From Dyadobacter fermentans DSM 18053 (lineage in GTDB: Bacteria; Bacteroidota; Bacteroidia; Cytophagales; Spirosomataceae): a stretch of 64,000 bases of DNA. Made by a program: the position numbers and the translations under genes. The notes under the pieces were generated by a model. The model was not told the origin of the DNA. It was given only the letters and a program-made list of their open reading frames with translations, and did no database searches. The stretch is from the NCBI RefSeq assembly GCF_000023125.1, contig NC_013037.1:6612501-6676500 (forward strand), given 5' to 3'. Below, in pieces: positions 33,866-42,886 of the stretch (position 1 is the stretch's first letter; every line of letters begins with the position of its first letter).

Positions 33866-35065
33866 ATGGAAGTACACAATAATCTTGACCTATTGCAGAA
33901 CCAGATTATCAATGTGGTTCTGCATTCGTTGGCGGTACCTCCGTCGAACCCGGTCAATGCCCAGATGTATCACAACTCGGGTACTAGTATCATTTACTAT
34001 TACCGATCATCAGATTCTACCTGGGTTCCCTTGGGCTCCGGCACAATCATTGGCGGGGATGGATTGGACGAAAGCACGACAGGCGGGATTACCACTCTTT
34101 CGGTCAAAGTTGACGGAACAACCCTCGAAATCAATGCTGATGCTGTCCGTGTAAAAGATGGAGGTATTTCTGCTGCCAAACTTGCTACGGATTCGGTAAC
34201 CGCGATCAAGATTCTGAACGGTGCCGTAACTTTTGCGAAGATGCAGAACATCAACGCAATGACGGTAATCGGCCGGACTGCTGCCGGCGCTGGCGTCGCT
34301 TCGGAGATCACGCTGATCAATGATAACACGCTCGCCACTGCAACCGCTACCAACATTGCAACAGCGGGAGCGGTCAAAGCCTACGTCGATTCGTTAGTGG
34401 GCGGCATTGGCTCACTCGTTGGCGCTTTCAACGCGAACACCGCAACCAACTTCCCCGGAACCGCGGCAATCAAGAAGGGGGCCTACTGGTATGTTTCCGT
34501 AGCTGGAACAGTCCAGGGCACTGTGTTCAACGTTGGGGACGTTCTGATTGCCAATAAGGATAACCCGTCGACAACATCTGCGGCAGACTGGATCTTCCTG
34601 GAAACAAACCGCGACCAGGCAACGGCCACAGTGTTAGGCCTTGTGATGCTTGCTACAAATGCTGAGGTACAGGCTGGAACGGATGCGGTGAAGGCTGTAA
34701 CGCCTGCATCACTCAGCTCTCGTACTGCGACAGAGGCGCGCACCGGCTTGATTGAGATTGCCACCCAGGCCGAAACCAACGCCGGCACGGACGACGCGCG
34801 CGCGGTTACTCCGCTTAAAATGGCGAATTATGTCGCTTCCCAAATATCGGGTGGAGCGTTCGCGGCAACGATCGGCGATGGAACGGCGACCGCTTTCACG
34901 GTTACGCACAACCTGAATTCGCTGGATGTAGTGGTCGAGATTCGCAAGGTATCCGATAACTCGGCAGTTATCGTCGATAACCGCGCATCCACTGCGAATG
35001 CCGTGATCGTGACTTTCGCCAAAGCTCCGGCCAACGCCTCTTTCCGTGTGATCATTAAAAAGTAA
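33866..35065 (+). CDS. Tail fibre protein with repeated fibre motifs
   Basis: 399 aa. The N-terminal 65 residues (QMYHNSGTSIIYYYRSSDSTWVPLG) look like an attachment domain. The middle has fibre repeats of the form A-E-V-Q-A-G-T-D-A-V-K-A-V-T-P and A-E-T-N-A-G-T-D-D-A-R-A-V-T-P (around residues 265-320), known from T4/lambda-type side fibres. The C-terminal TVTHNLNSLDVVVEIRK resembles the last domain of the 1611-aa protein, so both may end in the same fold. Preceded by leader motif AATCAACAAACTG. Confidence 0.8.
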   Translation: MEVHNNLDLLQNQIINVVLHSLAVPPSNPVNAQMYHNSGTSIIYYYRSSDSTWVPLGSGTIIGGDGLDESTTGGITTLSVKVDGTTLEINADAVRVKDGGISAAKLATDSVTAIKILNGAVTFAKMQNINAMTVIGRTAAGAGVASEITLINDNTLATATATNIATAGAVKAYVDSLVGGIGSLVGAFNANTATNFPGTAAIKKGAYWYVSVAGTVQGTVFNVGDVLIANKDNPSTTSAADWIFLETNRDQATATVLGLVMLATNAEVQAGTDAVKAVTPASLSSRTATEARTGLIEIATQAETNAGTDDARAVTPLKMANYVASQISGGAFAATIGDGTATAFTVTHNLNSLDVVVEIRKVSDNSAVIVDNRASTANAVIVTFAKAPANASFRVIIKK

Positions 35066-35068
35066 AGA

Positions 35069-38000
35069 ATGGATTTCCTGAGTGCTGCATATTTCGATAG
35101 TACGATAACCGTGGACGCCAAAGTCCGCGCGAGTAGTACGTATGCCCTTCCGGCCGTAAATACCAGCAACGTTGCATATTCCAGCGGCGGGTTTGAATCG
35201 TATGTCGCAAATGATCAGTACACGGCGGGCGCTCGCCCTGGCTACGGGTTTCATGCGGCCGGAAACTTCGGGGTATTTCTATACGCACAGTCAGGATCAG
35301 AGCTCCGCATTCGCAGCAATACCGGCATTGATAATACGCTTTGGCACTCAGGCAACGCCCGTTCTGATTCGCAGAACGACACGAGGTATTCTCAAATCGG
35401 GCACACGCATGTAATCGCTGATGTAACGGGTCTGCAAACCGCTTTGGATGGCAAGGTTTCCCGCAGCCCGTCGCAATTTGACTGGCACGGATTCTCATCG
35501 ATCGGACTGGCGACTTTCAATACTGCATCGACAAACGGTCCGGCTGGCGCTGGTGTCTACCATGGTCTTTTCATCCCGCATGCAACAGGATCATCTTACG
35601 GCACAAACATCGCTTTCCGCAATGGCAATTTCTACATCAAAAGCCTGGAAAATGGCGCTTGGGGGAGCTGGATTAAAATTGCCTCCGAAACCTATGTTAA
35701 TAGCCAGGGGTTTGTAACATCGGCGGGCCTCACTGGATATGTCCAGAACACAAGGCAGATCAACACAGGGGCGGGACTGCTCGGCGGCGGACCGCTCAGC
35801 GCGGATTTGAGCCTTACCTTTGATACCACGTTTGGCGATGCCCGGTACTCGCTTTCATCTCATACACACACCGCGGCTCAGATTACCGACTTTTCAACTG
35901 CTGGCCGGGCACTTTTCTCTGTCTCAAATGGCATCTCCTACACCAGCGGGACCGGAGCATTTGCGCTCACCTACGGAACGGCGGCTAATACCGTGGCCCA
36001 GGGTAACGATTCTCGTATTATCAACGGCCAGGCCGCGCACATGCGCTGGGTCAGTACGCCCGGCGAGTTCTCGGACATCAACAACATCAATAAAGGAGGG
36101 GTTGCGACTTATGGAACACCGGCAGCGGGCAGGCCGACTACTTACGGCACGACTTTCACTTTTGTTGGCAATAGCAGCACAGGAGACTCGGCCGGCGGAG
36201 CGTATCTGAATCAAATTTTGGTTGGCACCACGGCTGATTGGTATGTCCGTCATGGATTAGGAGCAACATGGGGAGCTACCTACCAGATCTGGACAGCCAA
36301 ACAGTTCAATATTGCCAATTATGCGACTACTGCCAGTCTTTCGGATTATGTGATGAATAACACGACCGGGTTGAGCTGGACAACAGCCCATTCGGACGGC
36401 AAGCATAAGTTTCACGGCAGCTCTACCAACAGCCCGACAGGCTTTTACCATGTCGGATTTACAGCCACTTCGCCTGATGCACAAACGGCCGCTTCGCTGG
36501 CATTCAGGAACGGCAATGGTTATTTCAGAACGGTTGAAGCTGGCGTGGTTGGATCGTGGCAACAGTTTCTTACATCCGCAAATCTTTCCGGGTATGTGCC
36601 GACTTCCCGGACCATAACTATCAATGGAGTAACAAAGAACTTATCTGCAAATCAGGATTGGGGTACCATTGGGGGAAGTGGGATACCAGGGAGTGTTAGC
36701 GATCGGACCATCCCACGGTATGAATTGTCGTCCGGATCTTTTGTAAACAGCTCCATTGATGAAACTGTTAGCACTGTCGACATCAGAAAATCCACTACGA
36801 TTAACAAGACTGGCAGCAGCTATTACATTCAGATGGGGGGCTTGTCGAATACACTTGGCATCAGCCTCTATAATTCCACCGGATCTAACTCTTTTACGTT
36901 CAGTCGGTACAATGACGAATTCAGCTTCTCATCTGCGACCGGTGTAACAATCTTTGAAGTAAAGTCGGATAGTCTGGTCAATTTTGTGATGCCGAATGGT
37001 GTAGCGCCATTCAAAGTCAATAGCTCTACTCTGGTAACGAGTTTGAACGCGGATCTGCTGGATGGTCAGCACGCATCGGCATTTGCGTCGGCATCGCACA
37101 CGCATACCGCGTCCCAGGTTACCGACTTTACCAGCGCGGCCAGGGCTGCTATCTCTGCAACGGGAAGTATTTCTTACAACAGTGCAACCGGTGTTATTTC
37201 TGGCGGTGGCTCTGACACGCGATGGATATCAACCCCGGTAAATTATTCGGATATAAATACCATTACTAGTTCCGGTGTTTTCTCGTGGGGCAACTCGGCA
37301 GCAAACCGGCCGTCGGCTTTTGGGACAATGCTAAGTTTTATCGGTGCATCTCCCGACGGGAACTTAGGTTCTAACATGTGGATGTCGCAATTGATGTGCG
37401 GGACAGATGCAAACTGGTTTGTCAGGTACGGGCAGGCTGGTACTATTTACCAGGTGTGGACTTCAAAACAGTTTAACATCGCAAATTATGCGACAACCTC
37501 CTACGTCGACTCTAATACGTATACCAGGGGGTACATTGATTCCGAATTAAGCATCAGGGCGCTTAGCGGTATTTCATTAACCGGCCAGCTCAGTATAACC
37601 GGCGGGGGGACACTGACGGCAAGTAGAACTTACCAACTGGTCAATGATAGCGGCAGTCCCGGGGCAAATAAACTTTACGGGACTAATGGTTCCGGGGTGA
37701 AGGGATGGTATGATCAACCTTCGGGCGGCGGCGGCGCCTACTCCGCTGGAAGTGGTATCGGGCTATCTGGATCAACCTTCTTTGTGAACGGCGGTACCGG
37801 ACTTAATCAGGATGGCGATGGGCTTTCGCTCGATGTCGGCTGGACGGACGGGAGATATTTGCGAGGAAGCGGCACTCCATTTCGAGTGGCATATTGGGGC
37901 GCAGGGAACACCCTCACTTCCAGTAGCATCATGACCGATGGAGGGAATCAAATTCAAATTAGCGGACATCTGGGCATAAGCAATGGCATGTTAATCCTTC

Positions 38001-38107
38001 CGCCATTTGCCAGCGAACCTGTGGCGCCCGTTGCTGGCTCTATGTACTTCTCCACAGGAAACTACCGACCGAGATACTACAATGGCACCGTATGGGTAAA
38101 TATTTAA
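35069..38107 (+). CDS. Large tail fibre / receptor-binding protein
   Basis: 1012 aa, rich in Ser, Thr, Gly and Asn. His-x-His fibre motifs occur three times (GHTHVIADVTGL near 113; SHTHTAAQITDF near 264; SHTHTASQVTDF near 675). Two modules of about 110 residues, after the second and third motifs, are alike (RWVSTPGEFSDINNI...QIWTAKQFNIANYATT and RWISTPVNYSDINTI...QVWTSKQFNIANYATT), pointing to internal duplication. G-x-W-x-x-W/Y patterns suggest pyocin-knob-like domains. The C-terminus (RPRYYNGTVWVNI) fits a fibre tip. Starts three bases after the previous stop. Confidence 0.8.
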   Translation: MDFLSAAYFDSTITVDAKVRASSTYALPAVNTSNVAYSSGGFESYVANDQYTAGARPGYGFHAAGNFGVFLYAQSGSELRIRSNTGIDNTLWHSGNARSDSQNDTRYSQIGHTHVIADVTGLQTALDGKVSRSPSQFDWHGFSSIGLATFNTASTNGPAGAGVYHGLFIPHATGSSYGTNIAFRNGNFYIKSLENGAWGSWIKIASETYVNSQGFVTSAGLTGYVQNTRQINTGAGLLGGGPLSADLSLTFDTTFGDARYSLSSHTHTAAQITDFSTAGRALFSVSNGISYTSGTGAFALTYGTAANTVAQGNDSRIINGQAAHMRWVSTPGEFSDINNINKGGVATYGTPAAGRPTTYGTTFTFVGNSSTGDSAGGAYLNQILVGTTADWYVRHGLGATWGATYQIWTAKQFNIANYATTASLSDYVMNNTTGLSWTTAHSDGKHKFHGSSTNSPTGFYHVGFTATSPDAQTAASLAFRNGNGYFRTVEAGVVGSWQQFLTSANLSGYVPTSRTITINGVTKNLSANQDWGTIGGSGIPGSVSDRTIPRYELSSGSFVNSSIDETVSTVDIRKSTTINKTGSSYYIQMGGLSNTLGISLYNSTGSNSFTFSRYNDEFSFSSATGVTIFEVKSDSLVNFVMPNGVAPFKVNSSTLVTSLNADLLDGQHASAFASASHTHTASQVTDFTSAARAAISATGSISYNSATGVISGGGSDTRWISTPVNYSDINTITSSGVFSWGNSAANRPSAFGTMLSFIGASPDGNLGSNMWMSQLMCGTDANWFVRYGQAGTIYQVWTSKQFNIANYATTSYVDSNTYTRGYIDSELSIRALSGISLTGQLSITGGGTLTASRTYQLVNDSGSPGANKLYGTNGSGVKGWYDQPSGGGGAYSAGSGIGLSGSTFFVNGGTGLNQDGDGLSLDVGWTDGRYLRGSGTPFRVAYWGAGNTLTSSSIMTDGGNQIQISGHLGISNGMLILPPFASEPVAPVAGSMYFSTGNYRPRYYNGTVWVNI

Positions 38108-38133
38108 TTTTCAATTATATAAACTAGATCAAA

Positions 38134-38595
38134 ATGAAAACTACCTACAACAAACTAATCCAGTTTAACAACACGGCCAACAACTACCTCAGGGCAGCGG
38201 ATGAGGCAAAGCAGAATGACACGCCACTCGTTACCGCGTTGGAGGAGTGCCTGGAAGACTGCAAGCCACAGATCGACCAATACAACAAAAAGTTGAGCCG
38301 CCTGCGCCGCAGGTTTGCCGAAAAAGACAAAAGGACGACCGTGCTGCTCAAAGATGAGCATGGAAACTATCAATTCACAGAGGAGGCTGAAAATAACTTG
38401 GAGGACGAGATTGAGAAATTATTGGATGAGGAAGTGCGCATTAACCCTACATATGTTTCAGAGCTCCCCGAGGATTTGCACCGCCGGTTTGTGAAGATTT
38501 TCACCGGCTTTGTAATCGAGCCAAAGTCGACGCCCGCGCGGGAGTTGATCAAGAGTTTACCTACAACAAAACAAACAAAAACCAATGGCAAGTAA
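38134..38595 (+). CDS. Phage tail-region protein, unknown
   Basis: 153 aa, highly charged and helical (ALEECLEDCKPQIDQYNKKLSRLRRRFAEKDKR), with a C-terminal part INPTYVSELPEDLHRRFVKI. Such proteins downstream of fibres may be fibre-assembly helpers, but none is recognised here. Overlaps the next gene by 11 nt. Confidence 0.5.
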   Translation: MKTTYNKLIQFNNTANNYLRAADEAKQNDTPLVTALEECLEDCKPQIDQYNKKLSRLRRRFAEKDKRTTVLLKDEHGNYQFTEEAENNLEDEIEKLLDEEVRINPTYVSELPEDLHRRFVKIFTGFVIEPKSTPARELIKSLPTTKQTKTNGK

Positions 38596-38899
38596 ATCAC
38601 TAGCTGTGATGTCGGAAACACCGGCAGCCAGCCCACAATTTGAATTCGACTTCGCAAGTGTAAATTTCTCGGTGACAGGAAGAGATGTAAGCAGCGGAGA
38701 GCCAAAAGCGTTTCAGTTCCAGGAGTCCGCCAATCTGAACTTTTCAGATGAAGCATCTCTAAACAAAACGATAGCCGAAAAGCCTTACCTGTTGCAGATT
38801 ATTCCGCAGCTGGTGAAGCTGGCTGTCGACTCTTACGACCCGGCCAACGAAAACGCGAAAAAATTGAAGGACGATATCGCGGCGCTGCTGGGGCTGTAA
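38585..38899 (+). CDS. Small phage tail-region protein, unknown
   Basis: 104 aa, acidic; an N-terminal beta region (FEFDFASVNFSVTG) is followed by helices (IIPQLVKLAVDSYD). No family recognised. Lies between the fibre module and the secreted hydrolase. Confidence 0.45.
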   Translation: MASKSLAVMSETPAASPQFEFDFASVNFSVTGRDVSSGEPKAFQFQESANLNFSDEASLNKTIAEKPYLLQIIPQLVKLAVDSYDPANENAKKLKDDIAALLGL

Positions 38900-38939
38900 T
38901 CCAGCATTTTCATTTCATCAACAACCAAAAACCATTTTC

Positions 38940-41729
38940 ATGAAAAACCTGCTCATTGCGGTGCTCCTGGCTTTTTGCCAGGTAGTGTCCGCACAGATCA
39001 AGATCGAACTGCCGGAAACGGTTGCCGACAAATCATTTGTCACGAGTTTGATTAAAGCCGCCGAGGCACGGCAGAAAGCTTACACGGACAGCCTTTTCAA
39101 AGTGAAAGGCGATGGCGGCACGCAGAATCCGCCTAACGATCTGCCAAGGTGTGATCGTGGACCGGTCCCGAATGATATTTTCAATGTAACCACGACCAGC
39201 GCGATAGTGCTTTGGGATGGTGAGAATGTTTTCGGCTGGGACTATTCAATTTACAAGGGCAATGAGCGTGTCGCGTTCGGATCGGTAAAGCCAACGAGCA
39301 ACCGGGAGCCGATCAACTACGCGGGCCTTGCACCAGGCGAGTACACGCTGAGCATGCAGGGCAACACCTGCAAGAGCGACGTTTACAGTAAATCGTTTAT
39401 CATTCCCAAACCTACCAGTGATGGCGGCGGAGATACGGGCGGGCCTGGTCCGCCGCCGGTTGATAAAGATCGCAGGTTTGAGTTTTTGATAGGTACCACC
39501 GGTGGCGGATTCGATCCGAATGCGAAACACGGAATCGCGGAGGGTCGATGGGAAGATGGTAAGTATCTGGAAGGATGGACCGACCGCATTGAAGCCTTCA
39601 AATATTCGTGGGGATATGGTGTTTCTGGCGTCTCGCTTTGGATTCATTGGGATGTTTATGAACCGGCAAAAGGTCGGTACGAAACCGCGGCATTGCAACG
39701 GGCAATCGCCTATTGCCGTGAGCGCAAGCTCGGGCTGGCAGTGGTATTCCTGGCGAAACGGAAGAAGAACGACGGTTTTCTCCGCGAGGATCAAATGGTC
39801 ACATTTTCCAATGGTACGATCCTGGAAGAAGGGGTAAAAGGCCAGCCCAATGTAGGCGTGTATCCTGGATACGGCTGCGATGAATGTAACTCGGCGATGG
39901 CCGGCGCCATCAAGGATATTGCTCGTCAGCTGAAAACCTACGACCGATCGCTTTACATGGCGCTCGGCGGCGGGCATACGGGCGAGCTTGTTAATCACAT
40001 CGACGTTCAGAATGGAGTTTGGTATACCGGCGATTTCTCGGCTGATAACCTTTCCCGGTTTCAGAATTGGGTAAAGAAGCGCGGACTCGCGCAGCCTGGC
40101 CGGCCGCCGATGGTGGAAGGCCCTGGCATCGACTGGCCGCATCCGAATTTCAATGATCCGCTGGGACTGGAATTTGGGAGGTTTCAGACGCTCAACATTC
40201 AGAAACATTACAAATCCTTCACGGACGCGGTAAAGTCCGAGTACAATCTCCCATGCATTTACCTTTACGCCGCAGCGGCCAACCGTCAGCTTCAAAGCAC
40301 GGCCAATGCCAACCTGGCATTCATTGCCGGATCTGGTGATGGCACATACGGTAGCGATGGCGACGGCGTAGAAGATCACGTCGCAAAGTTCCGGGTGCAC
40401 TCAGTTAACCAAGGTACATTCCCGGGCGGTTACAGCATTGTCGAGTTTGATCCGGATGACATGAGCCACTACCGGTACCAGGTGAAATGGTCAACCCCGC
40501 CTTACTGTGAGGCGAATCCGGACTATGCAATCTGGGAGCGCAGCATGGATATGCTCTTTTCTCGCGGGCTCTGGGCTCCTCATACAGCCATGGCGTTTTG
40601 TGTGGATGAGATCAGAGGAATGGAGCCGTTCCTGAAAAGGCTGTGGGGTAAATGGATCGGCAAGGTCTACGTGCGAGCAAAACTGCCGGTTGTTGAGGTT
40701 AACATCACAGACAAATACCGCCGCGGTGAAGACCTGCTGCAAGGGATCAACGTTTACGACAACTTCACCAAATACGCTGACGGCGGGCTCTATTTCTGGG
40801 GAGGCGTTTCGCCCTTCGTGGATGGCGCGCAGCCAGGCGTAGACAACAGCAAGTTCACCGGCTACCTGGATGCCAACCTACCGGCCTACGGAGGCAACGT
40901 ACTGGTGGACATAAAAACTCCATCGGGCACGGCTTACAGCTACACAAAAGGGCAGTACGGCCGCAACGATCAGCTCTCGGTGATGTCCCATTCTAAGCTG
41001 GCCACTGGAGCAACGATCGCGGTGCTGATCAGTGAGGGTAGGCTAAGTTTGGATACGAAGGTGGGCGACGTAATTCGATCATGGAATAAGCCGGGCCTCC
41101 GTGACATCACGCTGCGGCAGATCATCGGTCACACGTCCGGCATTCCGGATGATCAGACCAACGAAGGCGCGAAAACCTTGGAGCAATACGTCGACTGGCT
41201 CGCTGGCCGACCGGGCTTTAAAACGCCTGGCGCGCAGTACAGCTATTCAACGGTTTCCTACCAGGTAGCCGCACGCATGGCCGAAATCGTTACCGGACAG
41301 CCTTGGAAGGAGATCTTCAATTCTCGCATCCGAGACAAGAGCGGGATGGGCAATGCGGAATACAACCCGCGCGGCCCTGGTCCAGTGTATGGCAGCCCGG
41401 AAAACCCGCTGGCCGGCTACGGTTTGAAGTGCTCGCAAAACGAATGGTCGAACTTCGCTGGCATGCTCCGCGATGGAGGGGTATTCAATGGAACGCGGGT
41501 GCTCAGTAATCAGGCTTTGCAGATCCTGAAAACGAAGCTGACCGGCCTGAGTAATTGGGGCTGCGGTGTAATCCTGAACGGCGCGCAGCTGATCAGCGAA
41601 TCGGCGCTCGGGTGGTACACGGCGATACTTCCTGACAAATGGTCCCTGGTGGTTGCCACGCAATCACCCTATAATACTACGATCGGGCCCAACAACGGAT
41701 TCCGGGAGCTTGTCAGTCAGTCCCTATGA
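38940..41729 (+). CDS. Secreted multidomain hydrolase: Fn3-like, TIM-barrel glycosidase-like and class C beta-lactamase-like domains
   Basis: 929 aa. A signal peptide (KNLLIAVLLAFCQVVSA, cleavage after residue 19) is clear. Residues about 70-155 are Fn3-like (TSAIVLWDGENVFGWDYSIY), then a Gly/Pro linker. Residues about 180-600 resemble a TIM-barrel glycosidase (GVSGVSLWIHWDVYEPAKGRY). The C-terminal 310 residues are a serine beta-lactamase/esterase fold with S-x-x-K (Ser683-Lys686, in MSHSK), ITLRQIIGHTSGIP and Y-S-T at 769-771 in place of Y-x-N. It stands between fibres and lysis genes. A role in envelope glycan or peptidoglycan handling is inferred. It could also be a host-type gene carried as cargo. 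Confidence 0.7.
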   Translation: MKNLLIAVLLAFCQVVSAQIKIELPETVADKSFVTSLIKAAEARQKAYTDSLFKVKGDGGTQNPPNDLPRCDRGPVPNDIFNVTTTSAIVLWDGENVFGWDYSIYKGNERVAFGSVKPTSNREPINYAGLAPGEYTLSMQGNTCKSDVYSKSFIIPKPTSDGGGDTGGPGPPPVDKDRRFEFLIGTTGGGFDPNAKHGIAEGRWEDGKYLEGWTDRIEAFKYSWGYGVSGVSLWIHWDVYEPAKGRYETAALQRAIAYCRERKLGLAVVFLAKRKKNDGFLREDQMVTFSNGTILEEGVKGQPNVGVYPGYGCDECNSAMAGAIKDIARQLKTYDRSLYMALGGGHTGELVNHIDVQNGVWYTGDFSADNLSRFQNWVKKRGLAQPGRPPMVEGPGIDWPHPNFNDPLGLEFGRFQTLNIQKHYKSFTDAVKSEYNLPCIYLYAAAANRQLQSTANANLAFIAGSGDGTYGSDGDGVEDHVAKFRVHSVNQGTFPGGYSIVEFDPDDMSHYRYQVKWSTPPYCEANPDYAIWERSMDMLFSRGLWAPHTAMAFCVDEIRGMEPFLKRLWGKWIGKVYVRAKLPVVEVNITDKYRRGEDLLQGINVYDNFTKYADGGLYFWGGVSPFVDGAQPGVDNSKFTGYLDANLPAYGGNVLVDIKTPSGTAYSYTKGQYGRNDQLSVMSHSKLATGATIAVLISEGRLSLDTKVGDVIRSWNKPGLRDITLRQIIGHTSGIPDDQTNEGAKTLEQYVDWLAGRPGFKTPGAQYSYSTVSYQVAARMAEIVTGQPWKEIFNSRIRDKSGMGNAEYNPRGPGPVYGSPENPLAGYGLKCSQNEWSNFAGMLRDGGVFNGTRVLSNQALQILKTKLTGLSNWGCGVILNGAQLISESALGWYTAILPDKWSLVVATQSPYNTTIGPNNGFRELVSQSL

Positions 41730-42040
41730 AAACGATTCACTGGAAAATCATCGCCGCGCTGCTGGTCGTGATCCTGGTCCTGTCCGTCATTCTGTGGCGC
41801 CGAGGGTTTCGACAGCCTACACCAAACCCGGAGGCGAAAAGCTTCGCAGATTCAGTCCGTGAAAGCAAGCGCCGCGCCGACAGCCTGGCCGATACCACCC
41901 AAAAACGAGATAAGGATTATGAAACCAAACTTGACCGCTACAATAGCCCTATTGACACTACTGAGCGTGGCAAGTTGGGCGCAGGAATCAAGGCTAACGC
42001 CATCCGAAAAGCAGACAGCTTACGAAAACGCGCTCCTTGA
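41726..42040 (+). CDS. Inner-membrane spanin-like protein
   Basis: 104 aa. One N-terminal membrane helix (IIAALLVVILVLSVILW) and a charged helical periplasmic part (ADSVRESKRRADSLADTTQKRDKDYETKLDRY), the plan of Rz-type i-spanins. It starts in the stop of the hydrolase gene (ATGA) and overlaps the next frame by 122 nt, as Rz and Rz1 do. Call is by architecture only. Confidence 0.5.
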   Translation: MKTIHWKIIAALLVVILVLSVILWRRGFRQPTPNPEAKSFADSVRESKRRADSLADTTQKRDKDYETKLDRYNSPIDTTERGKLGAGIKANAIRKADSLRKRAP

Positions 42041-42293
42041 CAGTACCTACCGCTACGAGTTATTAAAGCCCACGTTTTACTCCCTGAAATCAGCGTATGA
42101 AAGCCAAAGCAAAGAAGTTGCCGACTTACGAAACACCGTGCGTTTGCAAGACCTGCAAGCTCAGGTGCAGAAACAAAGTTTTGAAGCCGCGATCCGCAAG
42201 GCGAATGCATCGGGCGGATGGTGGAAAGGCTTCAAGTGGGGATTCCCGATCGGTTTCGGGTTTGGAGTTGTAACCGGGGCGAAGGCCCGATAA
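41919..42293 (+). CDS. Exported helical protein, possible outer spanin partner
   Basis: 124 aa from ATG 41919. Signal peptide TATIALLTLLSVASWA, then a coiled-coil region (YEN...AYESQSKEVADLRNTVRLQDLQAQVQKQSFEAAI) and a C-terminal hydrophobic segment (GFPIGFGFGVVTGA). The gene begins inside the i-spanin-like gene in a different frame. No Cys lipobox was found, unlike classical Rz1, so the outer-spanin role is uncertain. Confidence 0.5.
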   Translation: MKPNLTATIALLTLLSVASWAQESRLTPSEKQTAYENALLDSTYRYELLKPTFYSLKSAYESQSKEVADLRNTVRLQDLQAQVQKQSFEAAIRKANASGGWWKGFKWGFPIGFGFGVVTGAKAR

Positions 42294-42304
42294 AAGACCA
42301 GACA

Positions 42305-42886
42305 ATGAAATTTTCTGAATATTTTAACATTGGCAGTATGCTGACATCAATCGGTTTGACAATAAAGGGAATGGCTACAAATCCGGCCTTCCTGCTGCTT
42401 TCTTCATCTACCGTGGGGTTTATCCAGGTATTCAAATACCGAAAGGATCTGACCATTGATTTGATGGCTGCTGTTGGGATTTGCTTTTTACTGATGACCT
42501 TCCTGGGCCTTGCGAAGCACATCAAGGAGGGCGAGGCCAAAGGTGAAATCTTTCTGAGAAAAACGGTCGAGCAGCTAATCGTTATGGTCTCGGTCGTACT
42601 GCTCGGATATGTGGCATCAGTGGTGATTTCTGTCGTATTCAAGATCGTGACCCAGGCGGTGCCGGCGGCAAATCCGGTGCCGGGCGTGGCGCTGTACTTC
42701 ATTTTCGCAGGGTATGCGGTGATGTTCACCTACTATTTCATCAAGTCGTGCGACTTGATTGATCAAATACTGCCGAAGCTGCTACCGAAATGGTTCAGTG
42801 CGCCGTTCCGGAAATTCCGTCAGACCGGCGATTACAAGGATCTGCTGAGTTTTCAAAAGGAGAAAGAAGAGGAGGTGGCGCCATGA
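42305..42886 (+). CDS. Holin-like membrane protein
   Basis: 193 aa from ATG 42305. Four hydrophobic segments: AFLLLSSSTVGFIQVF, LMAAVGICFLLMTFLGLA, LIVMVSVVLLGYVASVVISVVF and GVALYFIFAGYAVMFTYYFI, with a charged tail ending EKEEEVAP. It overlaps the endolysin start by four bases, the usual holin-endolysin pairing. The family number is not assigned. Confidence 0.7.
   Translation: MKFSEYFNIGSMLTSIGLTIKGMATNPAFLLLSSSTVGFIQVFKYRKDLTIDLMAAVGICFLLMTFLGLAKHIKEGEAKGEIFLRKTVEQLIVMVSVVLLGYVASVVISVVFKIVTQAVPAANPVPGVALYFIFAGYAVMFTYYFIKSCDLIDQILPKLLPKWFSAPFRKFRQTGDYKDLLSFQKEKEEEVAP

Noticed and set aside
39246..40400. 384-codon leftward open frame
   Set aside because: Fully antisense to the secreted hydrolase gene, which has a signal peptide and recognisable domains; the frame is a product of codon bias.
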